A stretch of DNA of 41,753 bases from Bacteroidales bacterium (GCA_016282145.1 JAEEJZ010000041.1:1-41753); one strand, 5' to 3'; positions 7,412 to 14,987 are shown, counted from the first letter of the stretch. Made by a program: numbers and translations. Notes: generated by a model not told the origin, from the letters alone.

Positions 7412-9028
7412 CTAGTCGATAGGCAGGGAATAGGTCAGTTCCAGCATGGGATGCCGTGCCTGGGAAGCGCCGTTCAGGATGGTGCAGTAGTAGCGGTCCT
7501 GGTCCAGCAGCAACTGCGTGCTGGTTGAACTTGTGGAGGCGCTGGTATTCATCGACGACCAGTAATAATAGTTCGAGTAGTAGTCGTTGTAGCCGTATCC
7601 GCCATAGCCGCCGTATCCGTACATCTGGTAATAGTAGTTCTGGTAGGCGAGCTGCTGATTGTAGTCGTTGATGCTCTGGGTGGAGGTGTTGGTCGTCAAC
7701 TTCTCGTACTTCTTGATCATCAGCCAGATGTCGTAGTTGCCGGTCTTGAACTTTTCCTCAACCTTGTCCTCCTTGATGTCGAGGATGGCCTGGAGATGAT
7801 AGGTGATGTCAGGACGGTAACTCTTCGTGCCGAGGTCGATGTCTCCCTGGTTCTCTTCGCTGGAAGAGGCATCGGTGATGTTCATGAAGACGGCCGAGTC
7901 GTCGCTGGTGAAACGTACGGTAGGGGAGAGGACATCCGCATAGAGATTGAAATCTTCGGGAACCTCATAGGGCAGCACGAGCGTGGCCTTGTTGACGACC
8001 GCTTTATCCGGGTCCCCGCCCTGGGCGGCGATGGTTTCGCGGACAAGACGGCGCAGGTAAAGGGCGTGAAGGACCGGCTTGGGACCGGCTCCGCCTTCCA
8101 CCTTGATGTCGCCTTCGATCAGGGGGACGGGGGCGGTGCTGCAGGTATGCATGTTCAGGGCATATTCCGGGAAAGCCCCGGTGGCGCTGTTGGTCAGCAG
8201 CGAGTCCGCCTTATAAAAGTTGTCTGCGCCCAGCAGGAAGCAGAAAAGGCTGTCCTTGACCACGCCGTTGTAGCGCCCGCGGGTATGCAGGATGGCGTAG
8301 TTGCCCAGATAATAACCGTAACTGGAGTCGTAGTCGAACTGGAGTTTGAAGATGTTGATGCGCCCCCCTTCCCGCATCGGCGGTTCAGCTTCGATGTAGA
8401 TGCCCGGGAAGCGCTGGATATACTTGCTGTAGTCGGATTTCTCCTCATCGGTCAGGGTAAGGAAACGCCGGCCGTATTCCTCCGTGAAATCCAGGGAGAG
8501 GGAATCGCTTCCGTTGACGACCGGGGTGCGCCGGACGATGGATACGTTGCCGTGCGGCATGGGCTCCAGCCCGCCGTGGTCCGCACCCGTGCGGATGGGA
8601 CGGTCCAGTTCATAGACGTGCAGGTTCTGCAGGATGCAGGCCTGAGAGGCCGTCCTGACAGAAACGGTATCCAGTTCTGCGGAGAAGTGGAAGCTGATGA
8701 ATTCGGGGTCCTCGCCAAAATCCATCGCCGGCGTCAAGGGAACCAGCGCCAGGGCGCAGGAACGGGTGCTGAGGCCGAAATGCTCGTCCCGGACCGCACC
8801 GATCGTGATGCGGCGGGAAGAATAGCCCGTCAGGCTGTCCGGCAGTTGGAGGGAGAATTCATTGACGGGGATGTCGGCGGTATGCACCGTAAACATCTGA
8901 TTCCCGGGGACCAGGCTTTCTCCAAGCCGATAGTCGATATCTACGCAGGAAGTAAGGGCCGCAGCGAAAGCGGCGGCCATCACCCGGAACAGGCGGGATT
9001 TTATGCTAGAGGCTGTCGTAAAAAGCAT
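7412..9028 (-). CDS. DUF4270 lipoprotein
   Basis: The protein of about 538 residues begins MLFTTASSIKSRLFRVMAAA and has a lipobox ALTSC, so it is predicted to be a lipoprotein. A longer reading frame to 9142 exists, but starting at 9028 places the signal peptide correctly. It overlaps the upstream gene by 23 bases. The body (LGESLVPGNQMFTVHTADIP and later beta-rich segments) matches the DUF4270 family, which is specific to Bacteroidota and has no established function. Near the C-terminus is a striking Tyr/Gly-rich tract with GYGGYGGYGYNDYYSNYYYW. It sits just downstream of a glycogen-synthase-like gene, a pairing common in Bacteroidota. It converges on the EEP lipoprotein gene with only six bases between the stops. 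Confidence 0.82.
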   Translation of the reverse strand: MLFTTASSIKSRLFRVMAAAFAAALTSCVDIDYRLGESLVPGNQMFTVHTADIPVNEFSLQLPDSLTGYSSRRITIGAVRDEHFGLSTRSCALALVPLTPAMDFGEDPEFISFHFSAELDTVSVRTASQACILQNLHVYELDRPIRTGADHGGLEPMPHGNVSIVRRTPVVNGSDSLSLDFTEEYGRRFLTLTDEEKSDYSKYIQRFPGIYIEAEPPMREGGRINIFKLQFDYDSSYGYYLGNYAILHTRGRYNGVVKDSLFCFLLGADNFYKADSLLTNSATGAFPEYALNMHTCSTAPVPLIEGDIKVEGGAGPKPVLHALYLRRLVRETIAAQGGDPDKAVVNKATLVLPYEVPEDFNLYADVLSPTVRFTSDDSAVFMNITDASSSEENQGDIDLGTKSYRPDITYHLQAILDIKEDKVEEKFKTGNYDIWLMIKKYEKLTTNTSTQSINDYNQQLAYQNYYYQMYGYGGYGGYGYNDYYSNYYYWSSMNTSASTSSTSTQLLLDQDRYYCTILNGASQARHPMLELTYSLPID

Positions 9029-9824
9029 TGTACTTCTCGATATATTCTCCGTTCTCCATCGCCTTCGCATCAAAATCGAGGACAGGGACAGCGGCGGCAC
9101 GGCACATGCGCACCAGCGATTCGTCAATTCCTCCGCTGCCAAGAATCACGCCGTCGGCATATTGGATGGCCGTTTGGGCCAGGCCGATCCCGTCCGCCTT
9201 CTCCAGGAAGGGAAGGGCATCTCCACCCAGGGCACCGAGCGTGACCTTGGTGCGGAAGTCAGGGTGGAAGGTCATGGGAGTATCATCGTGATACAGGGAA
9301 AGCACGACCTTGCAGGAAGAGAAGATGGGGTCGTCCTTGTAGGCTTTCTTCAAAAAGACGGGGACGAGGTGTGAAATCCATCCGTGGCAATGGATGATAT
9401 CGGGGGCCCAGCGCAGTTTCTTCACGGTTTCCAGGACGCCGCGTGCATAGAAGATGGCGCGTTCGTCGTTGTCCTCGAAGAATTTGCCGTCGTTGTCGCA
9501 GTAAATCTGCTTGCGCTTGAAATAATCCTCGTTGTCAATGAAATAAACCTGCATCCGTGCGCTGGGGATGGATGCCACCTTGATGATGAGGGGGCGGTCC
9601 ACGTCGCCGATGATGATGTTCATTCCGGAAAGGCGGATGACCTCATGCAACTGGTTTTTACGCTCATTGATGCAGCCGAAGCGGGGCATGAAAGAACGTG
9701 TCTCCTTGTGGCATTCCTGTATGCCCTGGGGCAACTGTCTGCCAATGAGTGACATCGGACTTTCCGGGAGATAGGGGAAAATTTCCGAATTGACGAAAAG
9801 GATCCTATGTTTGATTTCACACAT
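9006..9824 (-). CDS. Glycogen/starch synthase N-terminal-domain protein (GT5-like, short form)
   Basis: The 272-residue protein starts CEIKHRILFVNSEIFPYLPE, equivalent to the KxxFVxxExxP start of GlgA. It contains the catalytic-domain string DIIHCHGWISHLVPVFLKK near residues 143-161, matching the PDVVHxHDW motif. Full GlgA is about 480 residues with two Rossmann-like lobes. Here only the N-terminal lobe is present, ending at the gene's natural stop and not in a broken frame. This short form is a recurrent Bacteroidota family. Whether it is a catalytic glycosyltransferase without the second nucleotide-sugar lobe is unclear. It is transcribed divergently from ftsX and is coupled to DUF4270 downstream. 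Confidence 0.8.
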   Translation of the reverse strand: MCEIKHRILFVNSEIFPYLPESPMSLIGRQLPQGIQECHKETRSFMPRFGCINERKNQLHEVIRLSGMNIIIGDVDRPLIIKVASIPSARMQVYFIDNEDYFKRKQIYCDNDGKFFEDNDERAIFYARGVLETVKKLRWAPDIIHCHGWISHLVPVFLKKAYKDDPIFSSCKVVLSLYHDDTPMTFHPDFRTKVTLGALGGDALPFLEKADGIGLAQTAIQYADGVILGSGGIDESLVRMCRAAAVPVLDFDAKAMENGEYIEKYNAFYDSL

Positions 9825-9831
9825 ATTCGCA

Positions 9832-9839
9832 CAAAGATA
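9832..9839 (-). promoter_or_regulatory. -7 box of the promoter for the starch-synthase-like gene
   Basis: On the minus strand these bases read TATCTTTG, an exact TAnnTTTG match, eight bases upstream of the gene start at 9824. A clear TTTG -33 partner was not found. Transcription would begin at or very near the start codon, so the leader is extremely short or the true promoter is further upstream. Confidence 0.5.
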
Positions 9840-9848
9840 AGAATATTT

Positions 9849-9877
9849 TTTGAATTCTCCTTAAATGCTTATCTTTG
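9849..9877 (+). promoter_or_regulatory. Promoter for the ftsX operon
   Basis: TTTG at 9849-9852 and TATCTTTG at 9870-9877 are separated by 17 bases, slightly tighter than the 19-21 typical spacing. The box lies 20 bases before the ftsX ATG. It forms a divergent pair with the minus-strand box at 9832-9839. Confidence 0.68.
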
Positions 9878-9896
9878 AACGCTGAAACGAAATCTG

Positions 9897-10775
9897 ATGG
9901 ACAGGAAAGAACGGAAATTGATGCGCAGGCGGCTGCTGAATGCCTATGCCTCCAGCATTGTCAGTATCTCTCTCGTGTTGATGTTGGTGGGCCTTTCGTC
10001 ACTGTTCATCGTCAACGCCCGCCGGATGGCGGATTACTTCAAGGAAAACCTTCAGGTCATGGTGCTTCTGCGTGAGAATGTCTCCGAGACGCAGGCCGCG
10101 CAGTATTGCGGCCATATCTCCGGAGAAGCTTTTGTGCGCAGTGCCCGTGTCGTGACCCGCGAGGAGGGGGAGCAGGAACTCAAGAAGATGCTGGGAGAGG
10201 ATTTCCTGGATGTCTTCGAGTCTTCTCCGGTCCCGGTTTCGCTCGATGTGACCCTTTTTGCGGAATATGTGAATCCGGACAGCCTGGATATGGTCCGGGC
10301 CATACTGGGGGCGTCCCCGCTGGTGGAGGAGGTGGAGTGCCGGCAGTCGCTGGTGGAAACGCTGACCCGCAGCCTGGGCAAGTTGTCCCTGGTGCTGGCG
10401 GTGCTGGTGGCCCTGCTGCTCTTCATTTCTTATGTGCTGATTGGAAATACGGTGCGGCTGAACGTGTTCTCCCGCCGTTTTACCGTACATACGATGAAAC
10501 TGGTCGGGGCGACCCGCGCATTCATCCGCCGCCCTTTTGTCGGGGCCGGAGTCCTGCAGGGCCTGATTGCCGGCCTGATTGCGCTGGTAGGCATATCCCT
10601 GGGGGTTTCCCTGCTGCGGCGTTCTTTCCCTGACCTGGTCGATGTCGTGGTGGGGGATTCGATGCCCGTCGTGGCGGCGATCGTGGTGGCGGCGGGAATC
10701 TTCATCTGCGTCACCAGTACCTGGTTCGTCGTGAACCGCTTGATTTCTTTGGACAAAGACGATTTATATTACTGA
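9897..10775 (+). CDS. ftsX: Cell-division ABC-transporter-like permease FtsX
   Basis: FtsX works with the ATPase FtsE in the inner membrane to activate cell-wall hydrolases during division. The 292-residue protein has the family layout. A cytoplasmic basic N-terminus and TM1 occupy about residues 21-41. A periplasmic domain of about 120 residues (42-160) includes FKENLQVMVLLRENV. Three more TM segments follow, with the conserved RRFTVHTMKLVGATRAFIRRPF region near residues 190-211 between TM2 and TM3. The ftsE gene is not adjacent. It leads an operon: its TGA overlaps the next ATG by one base (TGATG at 10773-10777). The start ATG is 20 bases after a promoter box. Confidence 0.94.
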   Translation: MDRKERKLMRRRLLNAYASSIVSISLVLMLVGLSSLFIVNARRMADYFKENLQVMVLLRENVSETQAAQYCGHISGEAFVRSARVVTREEGEQELKKMLGEDFLDVFESSPVPVSLDVTLFAEYVNPDSLDMVRAILGASPLVEEVECRQSLVETLTRSLGKLSLVLAVLVALLLFISYVLIGNTVRLNVFSRRFTVHTMKLVGATRAFIRRPFVGAGVLQGLIAGLIALVGISLGVSLLRRSFPDLVDVVVGDSMPVVAAIVVAAGIFICVTSTWFVVNRLISLDKDDLYY

Positions 10776-10996
10776 TGGGAAACGATAAGATGGCGATGGG
10801 CCCCAAAGGGCTGCGTTTGCTTTTGGCCGGCCTGCTGGTCATGGTGGCCGGTTTTATCCTGATGACGGGCGGAGGCAGTTCCGACCCGCAGGTATTCAAT
10901 ACGGCGATGTTTGATTTCCGCCGCCTGGTCGCGGCGCCCCTGGTCATCCTTGCGGGCATCGTGATCGAGATTGTGGCGATTATGAAAAAGCGCTAG
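10775..10996 (+). CDS. DUF3098 small membrane protein
   Basis: The 73-residue protein has two hydrophobic segments (about 13-31 and 50-68) separated by a short polar loop. The region LVMVAGFILMTGGGSSDPQV is characteristic of DUF3098. The family is found in Bacteroidota between ftsX and uppP, exactly as here. Function is unknown, but the conserved position suggests an envelope-biogenesis role. It is coupled to ftsX by a one-base stop/start overlap and ends three bases before uppP. Confidence 0.88.
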   Translation: MGNDKMAMGPKGLRLLLAGLLVMVAGFILMTGGGSSDPQVFNTAMFDFRRLVAAPLVILAGIVIEIVAIMKKR

Positions 10997-10999
10997 GAG

Positions 11000-11809
11000 A
11001 TGGAGTGGTGGCAGGCTTTCTTGCTGGGCATCGTCCAGGGACTTACCGAGTTCCTGCCGGTGAGCAGCAGCGGGCATCTGATGATTGCCCGTGAATTGTT
11101 CGGCGTTCAATCCGAAGGCTTTCTGGATTTTACCGTGACCGTTCATTTCGCTACGGTCCTCAGCACGATCGTGGTCTTCCGGAAACCCATCGCCGCGCTT
11201 CTGCGCGACCTTTTCCGTTTCCGGCTCAATGACGGTACGGATTATATTTACAAACTCATCCTGTCGATGATTCCGGTCATGGTGGTCGGACTCTTCTTCA
11301 AGGATGAGGTGGAGGCCCTCTTCGGGGATTCCCTGCAGACGGTGGCCGTCTGCCTGCTGGTAACGGCCGTCCTGCTGGTCTTTTCCGATTTGCTGGGCGG
11401 ACGCCTTCCCCTGCGCAGCCAGTACCGTAACGGGATTTCCTGGTGGCAGGCCCTGCTGGTAGGTGTCGGCCAGGCCTGTGCCGTGGCTCCCGGCCTTTCC
11501 CGTTCCGGGACGACCATCGCCACCGGACTGATCAGCGGCGTGAAGCGTGAAAATATGGCCCAGTTCTCCTTCCTGATGGTGCTGGTCCCCATTATCGGCG
11601 AGCAGCTGCTGGATGTCCTGAAAGGGATGTCCGGCCAGGCGGCAGCGGGCGGTGTCGGCGCAACGGCGCTCCTCTGCGGCTTCGTGGCCGCTTTCCTGTC
11701 GGGCCTGCTGGCCTGCCGGCTGATGGTGGAACTGGTCCGTCGCTCGCGTCTCCGCTGGTTCGCGCTCTATTGCGCAGTGGTCGCCGTGCTGATTTTCATT
11801 TTTGCCTGA
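11000..11809 (+). CDS. uppP: Undecaprenyl-diphosphatase
   Basis: UppP (BacA) dephosphorylates undecaprenyl pyrophosphate to recycle the lipid carrier for peptidoglycan and other surface polymers, in the inner membrane. The 269-residue protein has the two hallmark motifs. These are GIVQGLTEFLPVSSSGHLMI at residues 9-28, with the conserved glutamate and SSSGH, and PGLSRSGTTIATGL near residue 165-178, with the essential Arg. About eight membrane segments are present. It is the third gene of the ftsX operon and is followed one base after its stop by an lpxH-like gene. In many Bacteroidota truB follows here, which is not the case in this window. Confidence 0.97.
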   Translation: MEWWQAFLLGIVQGLTEFLPVSSSGHLMIARELFGVQSEGFLDFTVTVHFATVLSTIVVFRKPIAALLRDLFRFRLNDGTDYIYKLILSMIPVMVVGLFFKDEVEALFGDSLQTVAVCLLVTAVLLVFSDLLGGRLPLRSQYRNGISWWQALLVGVGQACAVAPGLSRSGTTIATGLISGVKRENMAQFSFLMVLVPIIGEQLLDVLKGMSGQAAAGGVGATALLCGFVAAFLSGLLACRLMVELVRRSRLRWFALYCAVVAVLIFIFA

Positions 11810-11810
11810 G

Positions 11811-12557
11811 ATGCCGGAGCCGCGTACCCTCCATTATTTTGTCGCTGACGTGCACCTCGGCCTGCGGGGTGCGGACCGCGAAGGCCGCGAGGCGCGCTTC
11901 CTGGCCTTCCTCGACGCTATTCCCGCCGAGAAGACGGAGGCGCTCTATATGCTCGGCGACATCTGGGATTTCTGGTACGAATATCACGACGTCATCCCGC
12001 GCGAAGGTGCCCGTGTGATCGCCGCCCTGCTGCGCCTGATGGATGCGGGGGTGAAGGTCTTTTTCATTCCCGGGAACCACGATGTCTGGACCTATTCCTT
12101 TTTTGAATCGCTCGGTATGCGGCGTCTGGAGCAGCCCGCCCTGGTCCGCATCGGCGACATGGATTTCTGCCTCGGGCACGGAGACGGCCTGGGCGACGTG
12201 CCCTTCGGCGACCGCCTGATCGGCTGGATCTTCCACAACCGCGTGCTTCAGGCCCTGTTCAGCTGCCTGCATCCCTGGCTTGCCTTCCGCCTGGGCAACG
12301 CCTGGTCGTCGCGCAACCGCCAGACGCACGAAGGCTTCGTGTTCGATGAGGAAAAGATTCCGCTCCGGCATTTTGCCGATGCGTTTGCGCGCGGGCACAA
12401 GGTGGATGTGTTCGTGTTCGGGCATTACCACCACCGTCTGGATACCCGTCTTGCGGGCGGGCAGCAACTGGTGATACTCGGGGACTGGCTCGGCGGGGAT
12501 TCCCCGTACGCACTTTTTGACGGCCGGGAACTCCGCCTTATTTCTTCAGGGGTTTGA
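11811..12557 (+). CDS. LpxH-like UDP-2,3-diacylglucosamine diphosphatase
   Basis: The 248-residue protein is a calcineurin-like metallophosphoesterase. It has all five metal-binding blocks: FVADVHLG (residues 10-17), LGDIWDFW, IPGNHDVW, GHGDGLG and FGHYHHR. This order and length fit LpxH/LpxH2-type enzymes, which cleave UDP-2,3-diacylglucosamine to lipid X in lipid A synthesis at the inner membrane. The ATG at 11811 is preferred over an in-frame TTG at 11802, which would overlap uppP. Its 3' end overlaps the convergent DUF4294 gene by 20 bases. A different metallophosphatase role cannot be excluded from sequence alone. Confidence 0.85.
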   Translation: MPEPRTLHYFVADVHLGLRGADREGREARFLAFLDAIPAEKTEALYMLGDIWDFWYEYHDVIPREGARVIAALLRLMDAGVKVFFIPGNHDVWTYSFFESLGMRRLEQPALVRIGDMDFCLGHGDGLGDVPFGDRLIGWIFHNRVLQALFSCLHPWLAFRLGNAWSSRNRQTHEGFVFDEEKIPLRHFADAFARGHKVDVFVFGHYHHRLDTRLAGGQQLVILGDWLGGDSPYALFDGRELRLISSGV

Positions 12558-13233
12558 CCTCGCTTTCCAGACGATCCCGCTCTACGGTATATCTTTGGGG
12601 CTTCTCCATGAAAATGGAGGAATAGAACGCGTCCCAGTGCCCTTCTTCCCAAATCTGCACGAGCTGTTCGATCTTGGCATCCTTGCCCTTGGGGTCGTAG
12701 CGTGCCTTGAGGTCCTGTGAGAAGAGTTTCGCCACCACCTGCCAGAAGGAGGCGACGAAGCCGTTTTCGTAGGTTTTGATCAGTTCGTAGGGGCTTTTCC
12801 CGCATTCGCGGTCGATGAGCCGCATCAGGACGACTCCCTGGCTGATGGTCATGGAGCGGATGTCCTTCTCGAAGAGGCGGAACAACTCCTTTTCCACGTC
12901 ATCGACATAGCGGCTGCGCTGCGAGCGCTTGGTCACGTCCGCGGCGATGGTGCTGTCTACCTGCCGGATCATTTTCCGGCCGGCAAGGGCATAGGGGTAC
13001 ACGCGGTTGAAGTTATAGACGAGTTTGTAGTCTTTGCGCCAGTCCTTGCCGCCCCTGCGGCCGCGGCGGTTTCTCGGGAAGCACCATACCGGGTCGATGA
13101 CGTCCATAAATACCGTATCTCCGGGGGCTTCCACCTTATAGTACATCAGGTATCCGCCCTGTACCGGCCACTGCGCGGCAAGGGGGTCGGCGAATGCCGC
13201 CAACAGACACAGTATGAGCAAGGCTTTCCGCAT
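12538..13233 (-). CDS. DUF4294 secreted protein
   Basis: The 231-residue protein starts with a Sec signal peptide (MRKALLILCLLAAFADPLAA), cut near AAQ, so it is exported. The mature part contains a DUF4294-like core. It starts with GDTVFMDVIDPVWCFP and an unusual Arg/Gly cluster (NRRGRRGGKDWRKDY), followed by YVDDVEKELFRLFEKDIRSM. It ends with GFVASFWQVVAKLFSQDLKA. The family is conserved in Bacteroidota with no assigned function. It starts four bases after the stop of the glycosidase gene, so the two form a minus-strand operon. Its 3' end overlaps lpxH on the other strand. Confidence 0.8.
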   Translation of the reverse strand: MRKALLILCLLAAFADPLAAQWPVQGGYLMYYKVEAPGDTVFMDVIDPVWCFPRNRRGRRGGKDWRKDYKLVYNFNRVYPYALAGRKMIRQVDSTIAADVTKRSQRSRYVDDVEKELFRLFEKDIRSMTISQGVVLMRLIDRECGKSPYELIKTYENGFVASFWQVVAKLFSQDLKARYDPKGKDAKIEQLVQIWEEGHWDAFYSSIFMEKPQRYTVERDRLESEVKPLKK

Positions 13234-13237
13234 CGGT

Positions 13238-14731
13238 TCAGCGTGTGAAGCGGGTCTCTCCGGCGCCGATGCGCATCTTTCTGCCGTTCAGGATCAGGGT
13301 GAAGGGCTTGTCGGTCCGGATGGAAACGCTTCCGTCATCGTCAAGAAGGTCTGCACAGACCGTGCCGAAACGCAGCCTTTTCAGCCCGATCCGCCCTCCG
13401 TGCTCCGGAATATCCCAGCGTACCAGCTTCTTTTCCGCATCCACTTCCCGGACGCCGATGAGGTTTTCGATGAACAGAGAGATGGGGCCGAGTGCCGACC
13501 AGCCGCAGAAATCCTTCCGGACCAGGCCTCCGACCTTGTCCAGGGCCGGTTTGTCGGCTGACGGGTCGTAGCATTCCCAGATGGTATGGGGTTCGAAATC
13601 CTGATAGACCGCGAGCATCTGCCGGAGCAGGTCGGCGGCGGTCCGGTCCGCCAGTTCCTGCTGTCCGGAGGATTCCAGCGCCTTGATGCCCATATAGGCG
13701 GTGGGCAGCCAGATGCCGCCGCGCCAGTACTGGCCGCCGTCCGCTACAAAGGCTTTGTCGGCGGCGCTGACGGATTTCCACGGTCTTTCGCCGCCGAGCC
13801 GCTCCGGGCTGAGGGCGAAGGCGGCCATCCTGCGGGCGTCCTTCCGGGAGGCTGCACCGGCGAGCACCGGCCAGAAAGAGGCGGGCGTAAGGATGCGGGT
13901 AAATGCGTGTCCGTTCTCGAAAAGGTCGTAATAGCAGGCATTCCCCTTGTCCCAGTAATGGCGGTTCAGGAGGCGGCAGAGCCGTCTGTGCTCCCGGCGG
14001 AACCGTTTTTCCACATCCTTGTTCCCGACTTCGGCCGCGATTTTGGAGATATACAGGGCGGCGAGGGCCTGCTGTCCGAGGGCATCTACCCAGAGGATGG
14101 AGGCTTCATCTTTGCGCGGGGAATTGTCCATCCCGCTCTGGTCTCCGCCCCAGACGAAGCCGATGTCCCGGAACTCCAGTTTGATTTTCTGGTCGGAAAA
14201 GGGGAAGCGCGTCCCTTTCTTCAACGAGCGGAAAAAGTCGTAGTAGCGGGGGAGATAGCCCTTCCCGTTGATGAGGCTGTCCAGCCTGGTGCGGTCTCCG
14301 GTAAACTTGTAGTATTCCCATTCCACCCAGGGGAAGAACGCCGGATTGTCAGGATGCTGGATGATCTGGGAAGAGGGTGTCCCGTCCAGGATGGGGCCGT
14401 AGAAATTGTCCAGCGACTGGATGCCCGGGAAAAGCCCGGGGGCGTATTTGCAGAACAGCGCCATGAATTCCGTATCCCAGATCCAGATGCGTCCGTCCTT
14501 TCCGGTCTTGCGGTCGTACCAGGCTTCGTCCATATAGGGACTCTGCACCATGCCGGCCTCTTCCTTGACATGTTCCCAGGCCAGGTCCCAGGCTTTCCAG
14601 TACATATCCACATAGCCGGGGCCTTTCTCAAAGACGGGCTCCGGCAGGAGTTGCCTGTCGGGGGTGCCGGGCAGCGCCTTCGCCGCCAGGGCGGATCCCA
14701 GCAGAATGACGAGTAGGAAAAGGCGTCTCAT
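13238..14731 (-). CDS. GH63/GH37-like (alpha/alpha)6-barrel glycoside hydrolase, exported
   Basis: The 497-residue protein has an N-terminal signal peptide (MRRLFLLVILLGSALAAKA). A frame extending to 14767 exists, but this ATG positions the signal peptide. The body resembles MGH1/GH63/trehalase-type inverting glycosidases. Matching segments are IWIWDTEFMALFCKYAPGLF, DIGFVWGGDQSGMDNSPR, SILWVDALGQQALAALYISK, YWRGGIWLPTAYMGIKALES and HTIWECYDP. The Asp in DQSGMDNSP and the Glu in IWECYDP are the likely acid/base candidates. The substrate could be mannosylglycerate, trehalose or an oligosaccharide glucoside, and I cannot tell which. It is the first gene of a two-gene minus-strand unit with DUF4294. 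Confidence 0.8.
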   Translation of the reverse strand: MRRLFLLVILLGSALAAKALPGTPDRQLLPEPVFEKGPGYVDMYWKAWDLAWEHVKEEAGMVQSPYMDEAWYDRKTGKDGRIWIWDTEFMALFCKYAPGLFPGIQSLDNFYGPILDGTPSSQIIQHPDNPAFFPWVEWEYYKFTGDRTRLDSLINGKGYLPRYYDFFRSLKKGTRFPFSDQKIKLEFRDIGFVWGGDQSGMDNSPRKDEASILWVDALGQQALAALYISKIAAEVGNKDVEKRFRREHRRLCRLLNRHYWDKGNACYYDLFENGHAFTRILTPASFWPVLAGAASRKDARRMAAFALSPERLGGERPWKSVSAADKAFVADGGQYWRGGIWLPTAYMGIKALESSGQQELADRTAADLLRQMLAVYQDFEPHTIWECYDPSADKPALDKVGGLVRKDFCGWSALGPISLFIENLIGVREVDAEKKLVRWDIPEHGGRIGLKRLRFGTVCADLLDDDGSVSIRTDKPFTLILNGRKMRIGAGETRFTR

Positions 14732-14764
14732 GACTACAAAAGTACGCTTTATCCCGGTCTCGTC

Positions 14765-14772
14765 CAAAAGTA
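14765..14772 (-). promoter_or_regulatory. Possible -7 box for the glycosidase-DUF4294 operon
   Basis: The minus strand reads TACTTTTG, a TAnnTTTG match 33 bases upstream of the glycosidase start. A second TACTTTTG at 14737-14744 is too near the start codon to serve. No clear -33 TTTG was found at the right distance. Confidence 0.4.
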
Positions 14773-14790
14773 TTCAAAGTTTTTTTTAAC

Positions 14791-14878
14791 ACTTTGCATA
14801 ATCGACTGAAATGCAGGGTCTTGACTGAACGGTTTTCCGGTCGAAAAACGGTGATTTTTTTTGAAAAATACTTTGCAT
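14791..14878. repeat. Direct repeat pair of ACTTTGCAT in the rplP upstream region
   Basis: ACTTTGCAT occurs at 14791-14799 and again at 14870-14878, each preceded closely by a run of eight T. The second copy contains the TTTG of the rplP promoter -33 element. The duplication might mark a regulatory site or an old promoter copy, but nothing proves it. Confidence 0.4.
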
Positions 14879-14901
14879 TTGCGGATTTTTTACTAAATTT
14901 G
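14872..14901 (+). promoter_or_regulatory. Promoter for the rplP-rplQ ribosomal half-cluster
   Basis: TTTG at 14872-14875 and TAAATTTG at 14894-14901 are 18 bases apart and match the Bacteroidota consensus. The predicted leader runs about 80 bases to the rplP ATG. It contains a GGCG/CGCC pair (14916-14937) that might form a weak hairpin. This promoter makes the second half of the ribosomal cluster independent of the first. Confidence 0.78.
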
Positions 14902-14987
14902 CAGTCCCAAAAATTGGCGCATTCCGGCTTAACCGCCTGATTGACAGTGATTTGGATTGAATTTTATGTTTTTAAAGTAATACTGCG

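Noticed and set aside
7796..9244. 482-codon plus-strand frame opposite the DUF4270 and starch-synthase-like genes
   Set aside because: It lies fully antisense to two supported genes, has no signal or motif, and spans their junction, so it is a shadow of the minus-strand coding.
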